A stretch of DNA of 64,000 nucleotides from Hormiphora californensis (Eukaryota > Ctenophora > Tentaculata > Cydippida > Pleurobrachiidae). Shown in pieces: positions 21,637-33,515 of the stretch (position 1 is the stretch's first letter; each line of letters opens with the position of its first letter). The notes beneath the pieces were generated by a model. The model saw only the letters and a list, made by a program, of their open reading frames with translations, did not search any database and was not told the DNA's origin. Location: the NCBI GenBank assembly GCA_020137815.1, contig CM035356.1, forward strand, positions 5,223,753 to 5,287,752, in the 5' to 3' direction. The position numbers were made by a program, and so were the translations under genes.

Positions 21637-23744
21637 TCTCCCTCTCTCTCCCACTAGGTGACGGTAGGGAAGGATGTTGACACGAAATATGAGATGAAGA
21701 AGTGTACATCCAATACCCAAAGATCTCCCAAACATAGCGGATCAACAGGAAAACATGATCAGGTATTGTGTGGTTACTGGTTATAGATAAAACATCATGC
21801 ACTGAGACTGTGAGAATAAAATACTGAGTGAATGAAATAATTTGTAAACATTTCCCATGAACTAATACAACCATCCCCCAGGTATACCAGCAGCTGTCAA
21901 GTCATGGTGGTCACAAATATCTCAACATTTCAAACCCCACCTGGAGCAACTGGGCCAGACAACAAAGGGGTGAGTGTTTTAGAGTTTCACTTAGTTTTAG
22001 AGTTTCACTAGGGTTTCACTACTGTCACTATCGCGAGTTTACTGCCCCGCGCCAGAGCTCTCAACCCCATCTTATACATTTTCAATAAATCAATATGTTT
22101 AGTCTAGCCCGCCATGTATTGCGGAGGTGTTCTGACCCCCCCCCCCCCCCTCCCATTCTGACCAATCCCCCCTCCAGGACGTCGAAGAAGTTCCTCCTCT
22201 CCCTCAGCTTCTGTTGGAAGCAGTGGAAGGAAGAAGTTTATCTGCGAAAAGTGCAACGATGTCTTTACCAGGTATATAACCGTGTTTATTTTTTAAATTT
22301 GGAATGGGAACAAGATATTCGAAATTTGTTTTCTCTTTTTTCCCGTAACCCATTGCATTGAACCTTGCCTTGTTCGACCCTCCTTCCCCGCGAATTTGAT
22401 CAAAACAAACTGAAACATTCTCCTGTGCTTTGATCGATGAGAGTGGTCTCACACACCTCTTTCTCTCCAGGTCTGGTGATCTAAGGGTACACCGAGATAC
22501 CATGCACGCTGGTGAAAAGAAATACAAGTGTAGGGACTGTGGGAAGTTGTTCAGTCAAAAGGGCAGTCTCAACCGGCACATGGCACAGGTATTGCTGCTG
22601 GCAGGAACCGACCGAAACAAGTCAACAACCAATTAGAACTCGTTATTTAGGTCACGTGACTTGTTATCAGCCAATCAGGGACCAGTATTTCCTGATTCGG
22701 TCGGTTCCTGGCTGCTGGCAGATCTATAATAATGTACATTGTACAATGTGTATGTTTCTTAGTACTGCCCCTATCCCTCTGCCTCACCCCACTTTGACTA
22801 CCCCCCACTAGGTGCCTCATGGAGAGTTCAAGTACCGGTGCCCCCGATGTGGAACAATCTTCGTATACAAGGAGTACTTGATGACTCACCCGAAGTTTAG
22901 CATTAACTGTGTTAAACACGACGAATACACCCCCGTAAGTGCTGCCTGTAGTAGTAGGTGTAACCAGATTGTAGGTGTAACCAGATTATAGGTGCTGCTG
23001 TAGTAGGTGTAACCAGATTATAGGTGTAACCAGATTGTAGGTGTAACCAGATTGAAGGTGTAACCAGATTGTAGGTGTAACCAGATTGAAGGTGTAACCA
23101 GATTGAAGATGTAACCAGATTGTAGGTGTAACCAGATTGTAGGTGTAACCAGATTGTAGGTGTAACCAGATTATAGGTGTAACCAGATTGTGGGTGTAAC
23201 CAGATTGTAGGTGTAACCATATTGAAGGTGTAACCAGATTGTAGGTGTTACCAGATTGTAGGTGTAACCAGATTGAAGATGTAACCAGATTGTAGGTGTA
23301 ACCAGATTGAAGGTCTAACCAGATTGAAGGTCTAACCAGATTGAAGGTCTAACCAGATTGAAGGTCTAACCAGATTGTTTAGTTAATTGAGCATTTTATC
23401 GTTTGTCTATGTTGGCGTTTTTTCTACCCAGTGTTGTTCGTGTGTTTTGATAACCCTATATTGTTTAGTTGATTGAGTATTTTATTAATTTATTGTTTCT
23501 TTAGACACTAACTCTAGTTATATTACAGTTACACAACTCCCCTAAACCCCACTTCCCTTCGTCCAGACGCAGAACAACCTGTTTAGCTCACTGAGTGAGG
23601 GTAGTGGCGAATCATCCTACCAACCTGCGATCTACCGATCTGGTCCTCCTGGACTCCGGGGCTCCCCCTACCCCCGGGTGTTCAGCAAGCCCCCTCCTGG
23701 CTTGAAGATCCCACACTCCTGCAGGAGTGCTGTGGGCCACAGTG
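21322..23744 (+). CDS. C2H2 zinc-finger protein, 3' partial
   Basis: Seven exons with consistent phases: 21322-21465, 21658-21762, 21882-21969, 22178-22271, 22471-22588, 22812-22934, 23567-23744. The ATG at 21322 opens an acidic leader (MSYEDHFTRVEEEFVEFTTD). After a Ser/Arg stretch (RRRSSSSPSASVGSSGRKK) come finger 1, C-x2-C-x12-H-x4-H (FICEKCNDVFTR...), split over exons 4 and 5; finger 2, YKCRDCGKLFSQKGSLNRH, with its second histidine across the exon 5/6 border; and a third, degenerate finger, YRCPRCGTIFVYKEYLMTH. The following exon is Pro/Gly-rich and ends at a GTGAGT donor, so at least one more exon is needed; none was identified before the repeats at 23.9-25.2 kb. Likely a nuclear DNA-binding protein; target unknown. 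A hAT MITE and a 17-bp minisatellite lie in its introns. Confidence 0.85.
22602..22710. mobile_element. hAT-type MITE, copy 2
   Basis: 109 bp with the same CAGGAACCGACC termini as the element at 4141-4232, in opposite internal orientation, flanked by a perfect 8-bp target duplication GCTGCTGG (22594-22601 and 22711-22718). Lies 13 bp downstream of the exon 5 donor of the zinc-finger gene. Confidence 0.94.
22955..23380. repeat. Minisatellite, 17-bp unit GTGTAACCAGATTGTAG
   Basis: About 24 copies of an approximately 17-bp unit with single-base variants (GTAG/GAAG/ATAG; GTGTAA/GTCTAA) begin about 20 bp downstream of the exon 6 donor of the zinc-finger gene. Variants cluster by position (the GTCTAA type only at the 3' end), as expected from tandem amplification. 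Confidence 0.95.
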
Positions 23745-23918
23745 GTGAGTGAGATGGAGAGTGGAGTGTGGTATTGCAAGGCGATGTGAGCGCCCCGACC
23801 CGTGATCTAGGACTCATAAGAAGGAGAGAGCAAAGTGAATTGAAGTGAGAGACACCTGCCGTTGGAGATGCGGAAATGCGATGTGAGAGAGAGAGGTAGA
23901 GGAACAATGAGAGCTAGT

Positions 23919-24048
<130 letters not shown>

Positions 24049-24606
24049 TGTTTCACGCTACAAGTACAATTCTTGATTTAATTTTATTGATGTTTATTGA
24101 TGGCGCTGCTAATTTAAGAGCTCTAAACGCCAACAATGAAAAAGAATGGGTCTTAGAAACTCTTAGATAAATATTTTGCGTGGGACGCGATGAGAATGGG
24201 TAAACAAATGAAGTTGAACGGTTAAAAAAGAGAGCGGTTTCTCAAATGTTTTTCTTTATTCGTGTGTCCAATGTAATTGTCGCCTGAAATGTCTATTAAA
24301 TTAACGTATTTCCTTTTGCTAATACTGGCTGTGATGAAGATTGGTCCATGTCCCATGATTGTTTACTAAATGTTGTGACGCGCGAAGTATTTTTGCCTCC
24401 GACGCACGAGAGGCGCCGCGCAAAAATAAAAAACAGACTCGATCCTTGGCCTTACTTACTTTGCACTGTGCCTTGGCCTTCCAGGCGAGATCAGAAAGTC
24501 TGGATTTTTAAAAATTGTCCAGATTTTTTGCGTTACAGGTCACCCCCTCTTGAAAAGCGCTGCCTTATCGGGGGCCAGCAACGTTTGCCAACACCCCCTG
24601 CTAAGA

Positions 24607-24966
24607 TAGAGACTTCAAATTCAGAGCCGAAAGTCGGATTTTTTGAAGTTGTCACCCCCCTTTTCACACGCGGCGTCGTATTTGCGTGTGACGGCCCCCA
24701 CTTGGCACTTGCTCTCATTTTTCGGCAAAAAGCCGCATATCATCGGAAAGAGCATAATTTTGTGAGTCCGTAAAAATTTTGTTTGACGAAATTGGTCAAG
24801 AAACAAAGGCGTGAGAGCCAAAACAAGTTACCGGGACTTTCCGGCGTGCAAACTGCAAATAAAACATCGCGCGTCACCCAGGGGGTGACAACTTCAAAAA
24901 ATCCGACTTTAGGAAGAACATGTCGAGTTCTTCCCAAATCCCAACCTCTAAATTTAAAGTCTCTAT
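24607..24966. mobile_element. Foldback element with 30-bp perfect inner arms
   Basis: AAAGTCGGATTTTTTGAAGT and the next 10 bases (24630-24659) are exactly inverted at 24881-24910; the outer parts 24607-24627 and 24946-24966 are inverted with a few mismatches. No transposase. The preceding 24550-24591 carries the same dispersed repeat that flanks the Penelope-like element at 15047-15099. Confidence 0.8.
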
Positions 24967-25025
24967 ATTGTCAGGAACCGGATATATCTCAGATATAAAT
25001 TGTGCCAAATCAACGATGGGCGGCT

Positions 25026-25121
25026 GTCAGGCCAATGCTCTGACCACAGTTCTCGCGCGCTCCGCGTGCAGAACAGACCTTATTTGAGAGAAGCGAGAAT
25101 GGGTCAGGCCAATGCTCTGAC
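25026..25121. mobile_element. Dispersed repeat with GTCAGGCCAATGCTCTGAC ends
   Basis: The 19-bp motif, itself bounded by GTCAG/CTGAC, occurs at 25026-25044 and 25103-25121, enclosing ACAGTTCTCGC...GCGAGAAT inverted segments. Related copies: 27998-28016, 28102-28120, 28151-28168, about 30315-30374, about 30538-30603, 33014-33032 and 34173-34191. A local MITE-like family. Confidence 0.75.
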
Positions 25122-25262
25122 AGATGGGCGGGCAGTTTAAAAATCCTACTTTAGAACAGCTGGTGCCTGAACCGGCCCATCTCCCAGATTAGATACGCAT
25201 TTTTTGTTTTAATTTAAAAAGGAAATAACATAATTAAAAGTAACAATTTCTCTATTTTAGCA

Positions 25263-25865
25263 ATGTTAGTGAGATGGAAAAGAAAGAAGCTAAGCGGTCC
25301 GATCAGTTCAGCATTTACAGAAGAAGACGAAGAAGAAGAGGATTATAGCAACAAGATAATTCCATTCAAGAAACAATGCTTTGCATTGGAGGACAGAGTG
25401 ACAATCATTGGACGTTTGAAAAGGGAAGGGAACATATTGGCAGAGGCTGGGCGATATTGGGAGGCGCTATCCAAGTTTGGTGAAAGTATTGCCCTTTGCA
25501 GGGAGGACATGGAGCACTCTTCAGTCGACCACACCCGCACCTTATCTGTATTGTATGAACTCTCAGCACAATGCTACTCCGAGCTGGCGGAGGTGTTTCC
25601 TGCTGCTTTTGCTGCTGAGAAGTCAGTTCACTTTGATATCACGTGTCCTGTAGCGAGACAGACCCTGGCTCGAGCTCAGATTAATATTGGAGAGTTGGGA
25701 ATGGCAAAGATAACGATTCAAAAGTCAATAATACTGGACCCAGCAGCTACTGATACATGGAATGATTTGAGGGAGGTTCAGGAATTGTTACGGAAGAGAG
25801 ATGAGACTAGTTGGACCAGCCTACCAGTCACAACTCGACCTGGCATTGTGTGTCAACGGGAATAG
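25263..25865 (+). CDS. TTC33: Tetratricopeptide repeat protein 33
   Basis: A single 200-residue frame starting 2 bp after a CTCTATTTTAG acceptor; the ATG gives MLVRWKRKKL, matching the basic, tryptophan-containing N-terminus of TTC33 (WKRK). An acidic patch (EEDEEEEDY) follows, then three TPR-like helical pairs from about residue 55 (GRLKREGNILAEAGRYWEAL; LYELSAQCYSELAEVFPAAF; ARQTLARAQINIGELGMAK), in the order and spacing of TTC33. It lacks transmembrane segments and is probably a cytosolic/nuclear scaffold. A non-coding 5' exon upstream is implied by the acceptor. It overlaps nothing; the damaged GPCR gene converges on it from the minus strand. Confidence 0.85.
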   Translation: MLVRWKRKKLSGPISSAFTEEDEEEEDYSNKIIPFKKQCFALEDRVTIIGRLKREGNILAEAGRYWEALSKFGESIALCREDMEHSSVDHTRTLSVLYELSAQCYSELAEVFPAAFAAEKSVHFDITCPVARQTLARAQINIGELGMAKITIQKSIILDPAATDTWNDLREVQELLRKRDETSWTSLPVTTRPGIVCQRE

Positions 25866-25980
25866 GAGTTGGTGGAGTCAGCAGCTAGTGCAGTAGGGGT
25901 GACTTGTTCTGTTATTTCTCCGTGTGGGGCGTAGAGAAACAGGGTCAAGCAAGGGGTGACTACGAATAAGAGGAGGAAAA

Positions 25981-27532
25981 CTAAACGGGAGTGTGCTGAC
26001 TCTTTCCACATCGATCTAATCCCAGCGATGAAGTTGAGACATTTTTTGTTGACATCTCATTAACAGTTGCACTTCTATTTAACTCCAACTCGATTGTATT
26101 GAGTGTTTTCCTCACCTTCCCTCCCATCATTATAGCTTTTCTAAACCGTGCCATTCTGCTCACATATATAAATGGGTTGACAATGGAGTTCAGTGTCACT
26201 ACCATTACATATGCCAGTAACCAGGCGTACTTGTGTAGAAAGGTGTCCTCGCCCAGGTAACTCTCCTTAGTGATATAAAACTGTACCAGGAACCCTGTGT
26301 AGTTTATCACACAGGGCACGTTACACACAATGTATACTAATGTGACTATAATAATGGTAACAGCAGCCCTGCGTTTGTCCCGCTGGATCCTCTCCTGTGT
26401 GAGTGAGAAGGAGAGGGAGCGGTAGATGGAACAGGTTTGATGGGACCGTGGGGATTATTGGTCAATGGGGAAAAATTGGGGGAAAGGGAAAAAACTGCAC
26501 CCCCTATCAAATTTAATGGGCAAAGTTAAATTGAATTTTGTTCAACACCGGGTCAACAAACCAGGTGATTTTGTTAGTAAGAGGACACGAGCGGTTTGTG
26601 TCAAAAATTTCTAGACTCTTGGGGACCCGTGTTTCCCAAATCTTTAACTAACCGGAAAAATTTTTTATCTCGTTTTCATTCCAAAATACCCCCGAGGCGT
26701 CCTATTAACGGACCCCCCCCGCGCAACCATAATCGTTCCCGTCCCAGGAATGAGAGATAGCCAATAATGACCCTCCTTATTAGACACACCCGCCTACTGA
26801 TACCATGCATCGGTCGAAGAAGGGCGTACGTTCTGGGGGTTCAAGTGTGTTTAGTTATCTCACAAAACAGCCATGTAGTAGTTTCTCCCTACTCGGGTGT
26901 TTTTTCTTTCTCTTAAACCTCATCCCTTTTAAAGGTATGGCAGGCCCCAAAAACATAAATCCCTTTTCCCCCTACCTCCCAAAAACCCTCCAAGAATAAA
27001 AGGGCGGTTTACCAACCCCTTCCCCCTGAGAACAGAAGGGGTAAACCAAGGAATCTGAGAATAGGGAACAGTTCCCACCCCCCCAAAACCCCCATTTTTA
27101 AACAGAATAGGGGCTCCCCAAATGACTGGTTGGCGGTTGTATAATAGGGATATACCTGGGGGGAGTTTCAAATTAACATAAATATTTTTTTCAAGGGGGG
27201 GGGTTAAAAAATGTTATTTCCATTTTTGGGGTACAATTTTAGGTTTCCCCAATAAATTAAGAACCCCCGTATCAAAAAATTTTGTTTTTTAGGGAGAAAA
27301 AGCTTTCCACGTAGAAAATTAATTAATTTTTTACCCCATACTTTGTCAACCCACCAGGGTCCGTTTTCTTTCCCGGGCGGGTTAGGACGAGGTGGGGGGG
27401 GGTAGCGAAAATCAGTGGTGGAATACCCCTTTTTAACACAGTTGGTATATCTTGTTTCTTGTTCATGAAGAATACCAGGGACACTGCATTACAGGGGGTG
27501 CCAATAATGAAGAATAGGATGCAAAACCCCAA
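25981..27532 (-). pseudogene. Class A (rhodopsin-like) GPCR, disrupted
   Basis: The 3' segment 26451-25981 reads CSIYRSLSFSLTQERIQRDK, then TM6 (AAVTIIIVTLVYIVCNVPC), an extracellular loop, TM7 ending NSIVNPFIYVSRM (the NPxIY motif) and a Ser/Thr-rich cytoplasmic tail ending at TAG. A second segment near 27447-27532 encodes TM1, GFCILFFIIGTPCNAVSLVF, with the conserved Asn. Between them TM2-TM5 cannot be read: frames shift repeatedly, for example between IIPTVPSN and CSIYRS. Neighbouring sequence has abnormal homopolymer lengthening, so the breaks may be sequencing errors rather than true mutations. Ligand unknown; peptide-receptor-like by general appearance only. Converges on TTC33. Confidence 0.75.
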
Positions 27533-27690
27533 ACTGGGTCAGATTGGGGAAGGGATCTTTTTATTTTTATTAATTGAAAATTAAAAAGGAGGTTTTATCG
27601 GTGGTTCCCTTTTTTCCCTGGAAAAACAAATGTAAAGGGAGGGTTAGAACATAACAAGCTATATTCATAATTTTAAACAAAAAGGGTAAA
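26460..27690. other. Degraded-quality sequence around the GPCR
   Basis: Mono-nucleotide runs of 3-6 are over-frequent and coding frames break often. Fragments of the GPCR are still legible, so the underlying locus is real but base calls are unreliable. Confidence 0.6.
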
Positions 27691-28264
27691 AAGTGGGTGA
27701 CAAAAAAAAAGATAAAAGGGAAAAAGATTTTAAAAATTTTAAAGACCCCCCAGGTTTTGTAGTAATATTAGGGAACCCCACAACATACTCTCACCCCTTA
27801 CTCAACAAGAACCGGCAACATACGGAATGGGGGGCAGCTAATGAGTTGGAATGCGGTTTTCTGGGGGGGGAAAAAAAAGGAAAAAAAAAACCTTTGTCCG
27901 AGTATTTCTTTGATCAAACTCTCCATTGCAATTTTTCTTTCATCCCTTTTCCCAATCTCCATGCACTATACTTTTTACCCGAATCGTCTCGTTCTCTGTC
28001 AGGCCAATGCTCTGACAGCTCGTTATCCTCTCGGATCTGAGCGCACTGTGGCTAGAATCTAGATTGAAAATCAAAACGGGGTACATGGCGCCTTCAGACC
28101 TGTCAGAGCATTGGCCTGACCCTATTCTCATTTCTTCAAAAAGAACTGTGGTCAGAGCATTGGATGACCCCTTTCGGGCGGTCTAAAGGAGAGAAATATA
28201 CTATATGTGGCCGGAGCTGGTCGGGAAAAGGGTGGGAACATTTTTAAAATCACAAGGGAAAAAG

Positions 28265-29000
28265 AAGGGTAAAAGGTTTTTTTTTCCCCCCCCCCAAAAA
28301 AAAAAAAAAGGGGGGGGGGGGGGGGGGGGGGGGGGCCCGGGGGGTTTTGGGGGGGGGGAAAAAATTTTTTTGGGGGGGGTTTTTTTAAAAAAAAAAATTT
28401 TTTTTTTTTGGGGGAAAAAAGGGGGGAAAAAAGGGAAAAGGGGGGGGGAAAAAAAAAAAAAAAAAAAAAGGGAAAAGGGGGGAAAAAAAGGAAAAAAGGG
28501 GGAGAAAAAGGGGGGGAAAAAAAGGGGGGAAAAAAAAAAAAGGGGGGAAAAAAAGGGGGGGAAGGGAAAAAAAAAAAACCCCCCCAAAAAAAAAGGGGAA
28601 AAAAAGGGGGGGAAAGGAGGGGAAAATTTTTTGGGGGGGGGGGGGCCCCCCCGGTTTTTTTAATCCCCCCCTTCCCCCTTTTTTTACCCCTTTTCCCAAA
28701 CCCTTTCCCAAAAACCCCCCTTTTTTTCCCCCCCCCTTTTTTCCCCCCCCCCCCCCCCTTTTTTCCCCCAAAAAAACCCCCCTTTCCCCCCCCCCCCCAA
28801 AACCCCCCCCTTTCCCCCCCCTTTGGTCCCCTTTCCCCCCCCCCCCCAAAAAAAAAAAAATTTTTTTCCCCCCTTTTTTTCCCAAACCCCCCTTTTTTTC
28901 CCCCCCAAAAAAACCCTTTTTTCCCCCCCCCCTTTTTTAAAAAAAAAACCCCCCCGGGGGGGGCCCCCAAAAAAAAAAGGGAAAATTTTTAAAAAAAAAA

Positions 29001-29035
<35 letters not shown>

Positions 29036-30165
29036 CAAACCCCCGGGGGGGCCCCGGGGGGGGGGGGGGGGGGGGGAGAGAAAAAGGGGAAAGGGGGGGA
29101 AAAAAGGAGAAAAAAAAGGGGAGGGGGGGGGGGAAAAAAAAAGGGGGGAAGAGAAAAAAAAAGGGGGGGGGAAAAAAAGGGGGAAAAAAGGGGGGGGGGG
29201 GGAAAGAGAGAAAAAAGGGGGGGGGAGAGAGGGGGGGAGGGGGGGGGGGGGGGGGGTTCCTGGGAAAAAAGGGGGGGGGTTTTTTAAAAGGGGGGAAAAA
29301 AACAAAAAAGGGGCCCAAAATTTTAAATTCCCTTTTTTTTTTGGGGGGCCCTTAAAAACCCCCCCCTTTCCCAAAAAGGGGGGGGGGGGAAAAAAAAAAA
29401 AACCCCCCCCCTTTTTTTTGGGGGGGGGGGGGGAAAAAAAAGGGGTTTTTTTGGGGGGGGGCCCCCTTTGGGGGGGGGGGGGGAAAGGGGGGGGGGCCCC
29501 CGGGTCGGGGGGTTTCCCCCAAAATTTCCCCCCCGGGGTTTCCCCCTTTTTTTGGGGGTTTTTTAAAACCCCGAAAAAAAAAAAAAAACCAAAAAAAACC
29601 CCCCCCCAAAAACCCCCCCCAAAAAAGGGGGGCCCAAAAGGGTTTTAAAAAAAAAAAAAGGGTAAAAAAAGGGGGGGGTTTTTGGGGGGGGGAAAAAAAA
29701 AAGGGGGAAAGGAAAAAAAGGGGGGGTTTTTTTTGGGGGGAAAAAAATTTTTTTTTTAAAAAAAAAAAAAAAAAAGGGGGAAAAAAAAAGGGGGAAAAAA
29801 AAAAAAAATTTTCCCCGGGGGGGGAAAAAAAAATTTTGGGGAAAAAAAAAAGGGGGGGGGGGAAAAAAGGGGGAAAGGAAGGGGCAAAAAAAAAAGGGGG
29901 GGGAAAGAGGGGGGGAAATTTTAAACCCCCCTTTTTCCCCCCCCCTTTTTTTTTTGGGGCCCTTTTCCTTTTTTTCCCCCCTTTTTTCCCAAAATTTTTT
30001 TTTTTTTTCCCCCCCCCCTTTTCCCCCCCCCCAAAAACCCCCCTTTTTAAACCCCCAAAAAAAAAAAATTTTTTTTCTTCCCGGGGGAAAAGGGGAAAAT
30101 TTTTTTTGGGGCCCCATAAAAAAAAACCAAAGAAAAGGGGGGGTTTTTTTGGGGGGGAAAATAGT
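28265..30165. other. Homopolymer smear, probable base-calling artefact
   Basis: Almost the entire 1.9 kb is made of long G, A, C and T homopolymer blocks with practically no mixed sequence. Long open frames across it (poly-Gly/Lys/Pro/Phe) are meaningless. Flanks at 28200 and 30170 return abruptly to normal complexity. Confidence 0.92.
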
Positions 30166-30729
30166 TTACCGGCGTCGGGTTCCTGAGTCGCCAAACTTTG
30201 GAACCTCTTTCAAGGATTTATATACTCTGTCGGCAATGCTTGACTTGCTGCGAAGCAGGCAAGCCCCGTAGTGAGGGGATCGCCCTACGGGCGCGCGAAC
30301 ATGGGGGGCGCGACGTGCCCAATGCTCTGACCACAGTTCTCGCACGCGAGAATGAGTCAGGCCAATGCTCTGACAGTATGTACTGAACAGGACATGTCTC
30401 ACAAAATACTCTCCGAACTTGTTGAGAAACTCAACAACTCTAAACCAGGCCGCAACTAAGAAGCTGCATGCATGTATCGTTGTTGGATAATGGCCAATGG
30501 GTTATTCAACAAGTTCAGAGAGTATGAAAATACCTGGGGCAATGCTCTGATCGCGTGCAGAACCCTATTTGAAGAAACGAGAATCATCAGGCCAATGTTC
30601 TGACAAGATACAGTCATGTAGTATGACAAAACACATCCCAGATCAAGGTTGAAAAATGGTTGCGCAAATAGAAAAAGAGGAGGGAAAATAGGCAAGTCAT
30701 TAATGTGGCATATGTAGCACCTGGCATGT

Positions 30730-30771
30730 TATTCTCTTTCCTCTCTCTCTCTCTCTCTCCCCTCCCCTTCT

Positions 30772-30817
<46 letters not shown>

Positions 30818-30855
30818 CTCTCTATCTCTCCTCCTCTCTCCCTCCCTCCCTCTGT
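30730..30855. repeat. (CT)n pyrimidine tract
   Basis: CT dinucleotides with CCCT and TATC interruptions. The segment just downstream (30990-31100) has an open frame after a CTTAG, KKAELCQVEIESILYETKPR, that I cannot assign. Confidence 0.9.
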
Positions 30856-30999
30856 CTCATTTACCCCTACCCCTACGAGAACTACCTCTTTTTCTACGAC
30901 CAAAATAACTAATTTGACGCTTCTAGAATTCTCATCCACAGGGGTAGCAAACATTTCGACCAACTTTATATCCTCTTAGATCCTCTTAGATTCTCTAAG

Positions 31000-33475
31000 A
31001 AGGCTGAGCTCTGCCAGGTTGAGATCGAGTCGATACTGTACGAAACTAAACCGCGAGGAAATCTACAGAAGGAAAGGAAGTGGGGAGATAATGGTGGTAT
31101 GGGAAAATAGCTAGGGGTTGAGAAATAACGATGGTTAGAGGGTGGAGAAATAGTTAGAGAAAGCAGGGCTGCTAAATTATCGGAGAGATATCACGTTTCT
31201 TTATAATCACAACGCTATTTCCTGTGCTTCTATCGCCACCACTAATGTGCTTCTATCGCCACCACTAATATTGGCCACATTGATGCCTGAGTGAGATCGA
31301 GGTCGCGCAGCGACCGAGATCGATCTCACATCTAGGCCTCCGGCGCGTTATTGATTTTAGAGCAAACTTTTTCAAAGACCTGGCTGCAAGGAACTACTGA
31401 ACCGATTTGCATCTCGTTTGTTGCTCCTGGCAGATAATTGTCTCTAGTTTTACGGAAAATACCCGCCGATACATCAAAGTGCCAATTGAGGCGATAATTG
31501 GGGTTTTGGTAGTGCTATGTCGGCTAAAAATGCCTGCTAAAACAGTATATCGCGCGCGATTTGATAGTCCCACTGCTGAAAACGTGCTTTACATCGCGCG
31601 CACGTGAGTTCTTGCTGTCCACAGGCCGGGAGCCTATTCTTCGCGGAGCGAGAATAGGTTGCAATGGAGCCAACCACTAATAGTGGTCCACTATTTGTCG
31701 TACATGTGGTTACTGAAGAGATCAGGCATGAAAATATTGAATAGCTTCATGCCTGATCTCTTTCCTTCAGAACAATTGGCGCTATTTAGGCTTTTCATTT
31801 TCACATTGAGGCTGAGAGAGTCTCCAACTAACTAATGTCACAATGTCACATAGTCATGTAATGGGGGGGGGGGACAATGTCACAACGTCACATACTCATA
31901 TAATAGGGAGGGGGAGCATCGATAAACAGTTCAATGCACCGCTGCAGCTGTAATTGTCACAATTCTCAAATGCAGTAGTGCGTGTCCGTGCCATTATGCG
32001 TGATCAAACGCAGTGCGTATAGTTATCTGCTGCAGGGGCCGCGTTATAGTGAAGCTCATTATATAGTTTGGCCTGGGAGGGGATCAATGCAGCCCCGCTA
32101 CCTATTAATTGTGGATATTATATAACTCTTTATAAGCATCAGGAGCAGAGAATTCAGAATTAGGGAGTAATAAGAGAGAGATGCAAGCTGCTTGCAGCAA
32201 GCAAGAGAGGTGCAAGCAAGAGAAGTTATCCATAACTGTGGGAATAATTAACAACTCGTTCCTTCCAATCCCAATAAATAATATGTCGCTGAAGTTCAAG
32301 TCTCAAGGTGCCCTACTCTGTGTTCGCACAAGAGAATGACAAGAATGAGACTGAGAGATTAAGGGCGAATATAATGGATAATATCCATCGAATATTAGAC
32401 ATTGAATAATTTGGAGCACCACAGACTATACAGTTTAAAGACAGTGACTATAATTCTTGACAACTGTAGCCTAACGACTTCTAGAAGATTCCAGTACAGT
32501 TGGTTCTGAGCGCTGAGTCTATACTACTGAGTGAGAGAACTAGAAACGACTCGCGTCAGAGCTATACTCCATTACCGTGGCAGGTAAAGAATGATTTGAA
32601 TGCTAGTGTTCGAGGAACTAATTTTCGTGACCTAAAGTTTAGAAATGACATAGAGAGGTTAACCGTTAAACCATGTCTCAGGAAGTCTGAGAGAATTATA
32701 GATTGGTAACCAGGTGAATAGCTGAAATAATGAGTCAAATACTTCTTTTTGTAAAGATTCGTGATCTCTTATACTACTAGCTGTTGAGTAAAACAAACTA
32801 CTAGACCTGGTCAACTACTTCTGTATGTGAGAGATGTTTTCAACAAGAAAGATTCGTGATCCCTACTTCTAGAGAGTAGAGAATTATAGATTGGTAACTA
32901 GCTGAATAGTTTATCAAGTCAGGCAGGTCGGAAGAATCTCAACACCTGCCTCAAGTTGAATCTTGTCGAATGACAGTTTATCAAGTTGTTGAGTAAGGGG
33001 TTGAGTGGACCCGGTCAGAGCATTGACCTGACTGGTGGATAACCCCACCCTTACTCAAAAAGGCCTGACACGGCTGACAGTGAGGGATTGATCGGGGACC
33101 CATTACTCAATAATTTAACAAAGGGAAACACGGTGATTTTGCGTATGAAATAGAGTCTTATAAAATTGTCTATACAAGTTTACAATTCAATATGTGTGTA
33201 TAACCTTGACCCTATTGTACCAGTTTCATCCCCATTTCACCCCAAACTACTATCTGGGAGTAAAATATCAATATGAGCCAGCCTGATCATGTCTGGCGCC
33301 GCTAGCCAGCCTGATCCATCTATCGAGCAGCTAATACTTCTTGTAATGACCGGTGCGGGACAGAAAGCTGTGTATATCGACGCGGGAAACAGGGGTAGGG
33401 ACAAGTGTGTTCCACTACCGGCCCTGTTTCTCGCAGCAATAAACTGCAGACTAAGTTCCAGCTGGTGTCGCTGCA

Positions 33476-33515
<40 letters not shown>

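Noticed and set aside
22955-23380. Coding repeat protein (LVTPTIWLHPQSGY on the minus strand)
   Set aside because: The open frame results from a 17-bp unit lacking stops in one phase; it lies in an intron of the zinc-finger gene and is not conserved in phase.
28205-30186. Several long open frames of 100-280 residues rich in Gly/Lys/Pro/Phe
   Set aside because: They arise on both strands from homopolymer blocks and encode no complex sequence; artefact.
30990-31110. Exon of an unknown protein (KKAELCQVEIESILYETKPR)
   Set aside because: Open and acceptor-preceded, but ends at a stop shortly after and has no partner exons or known motif.
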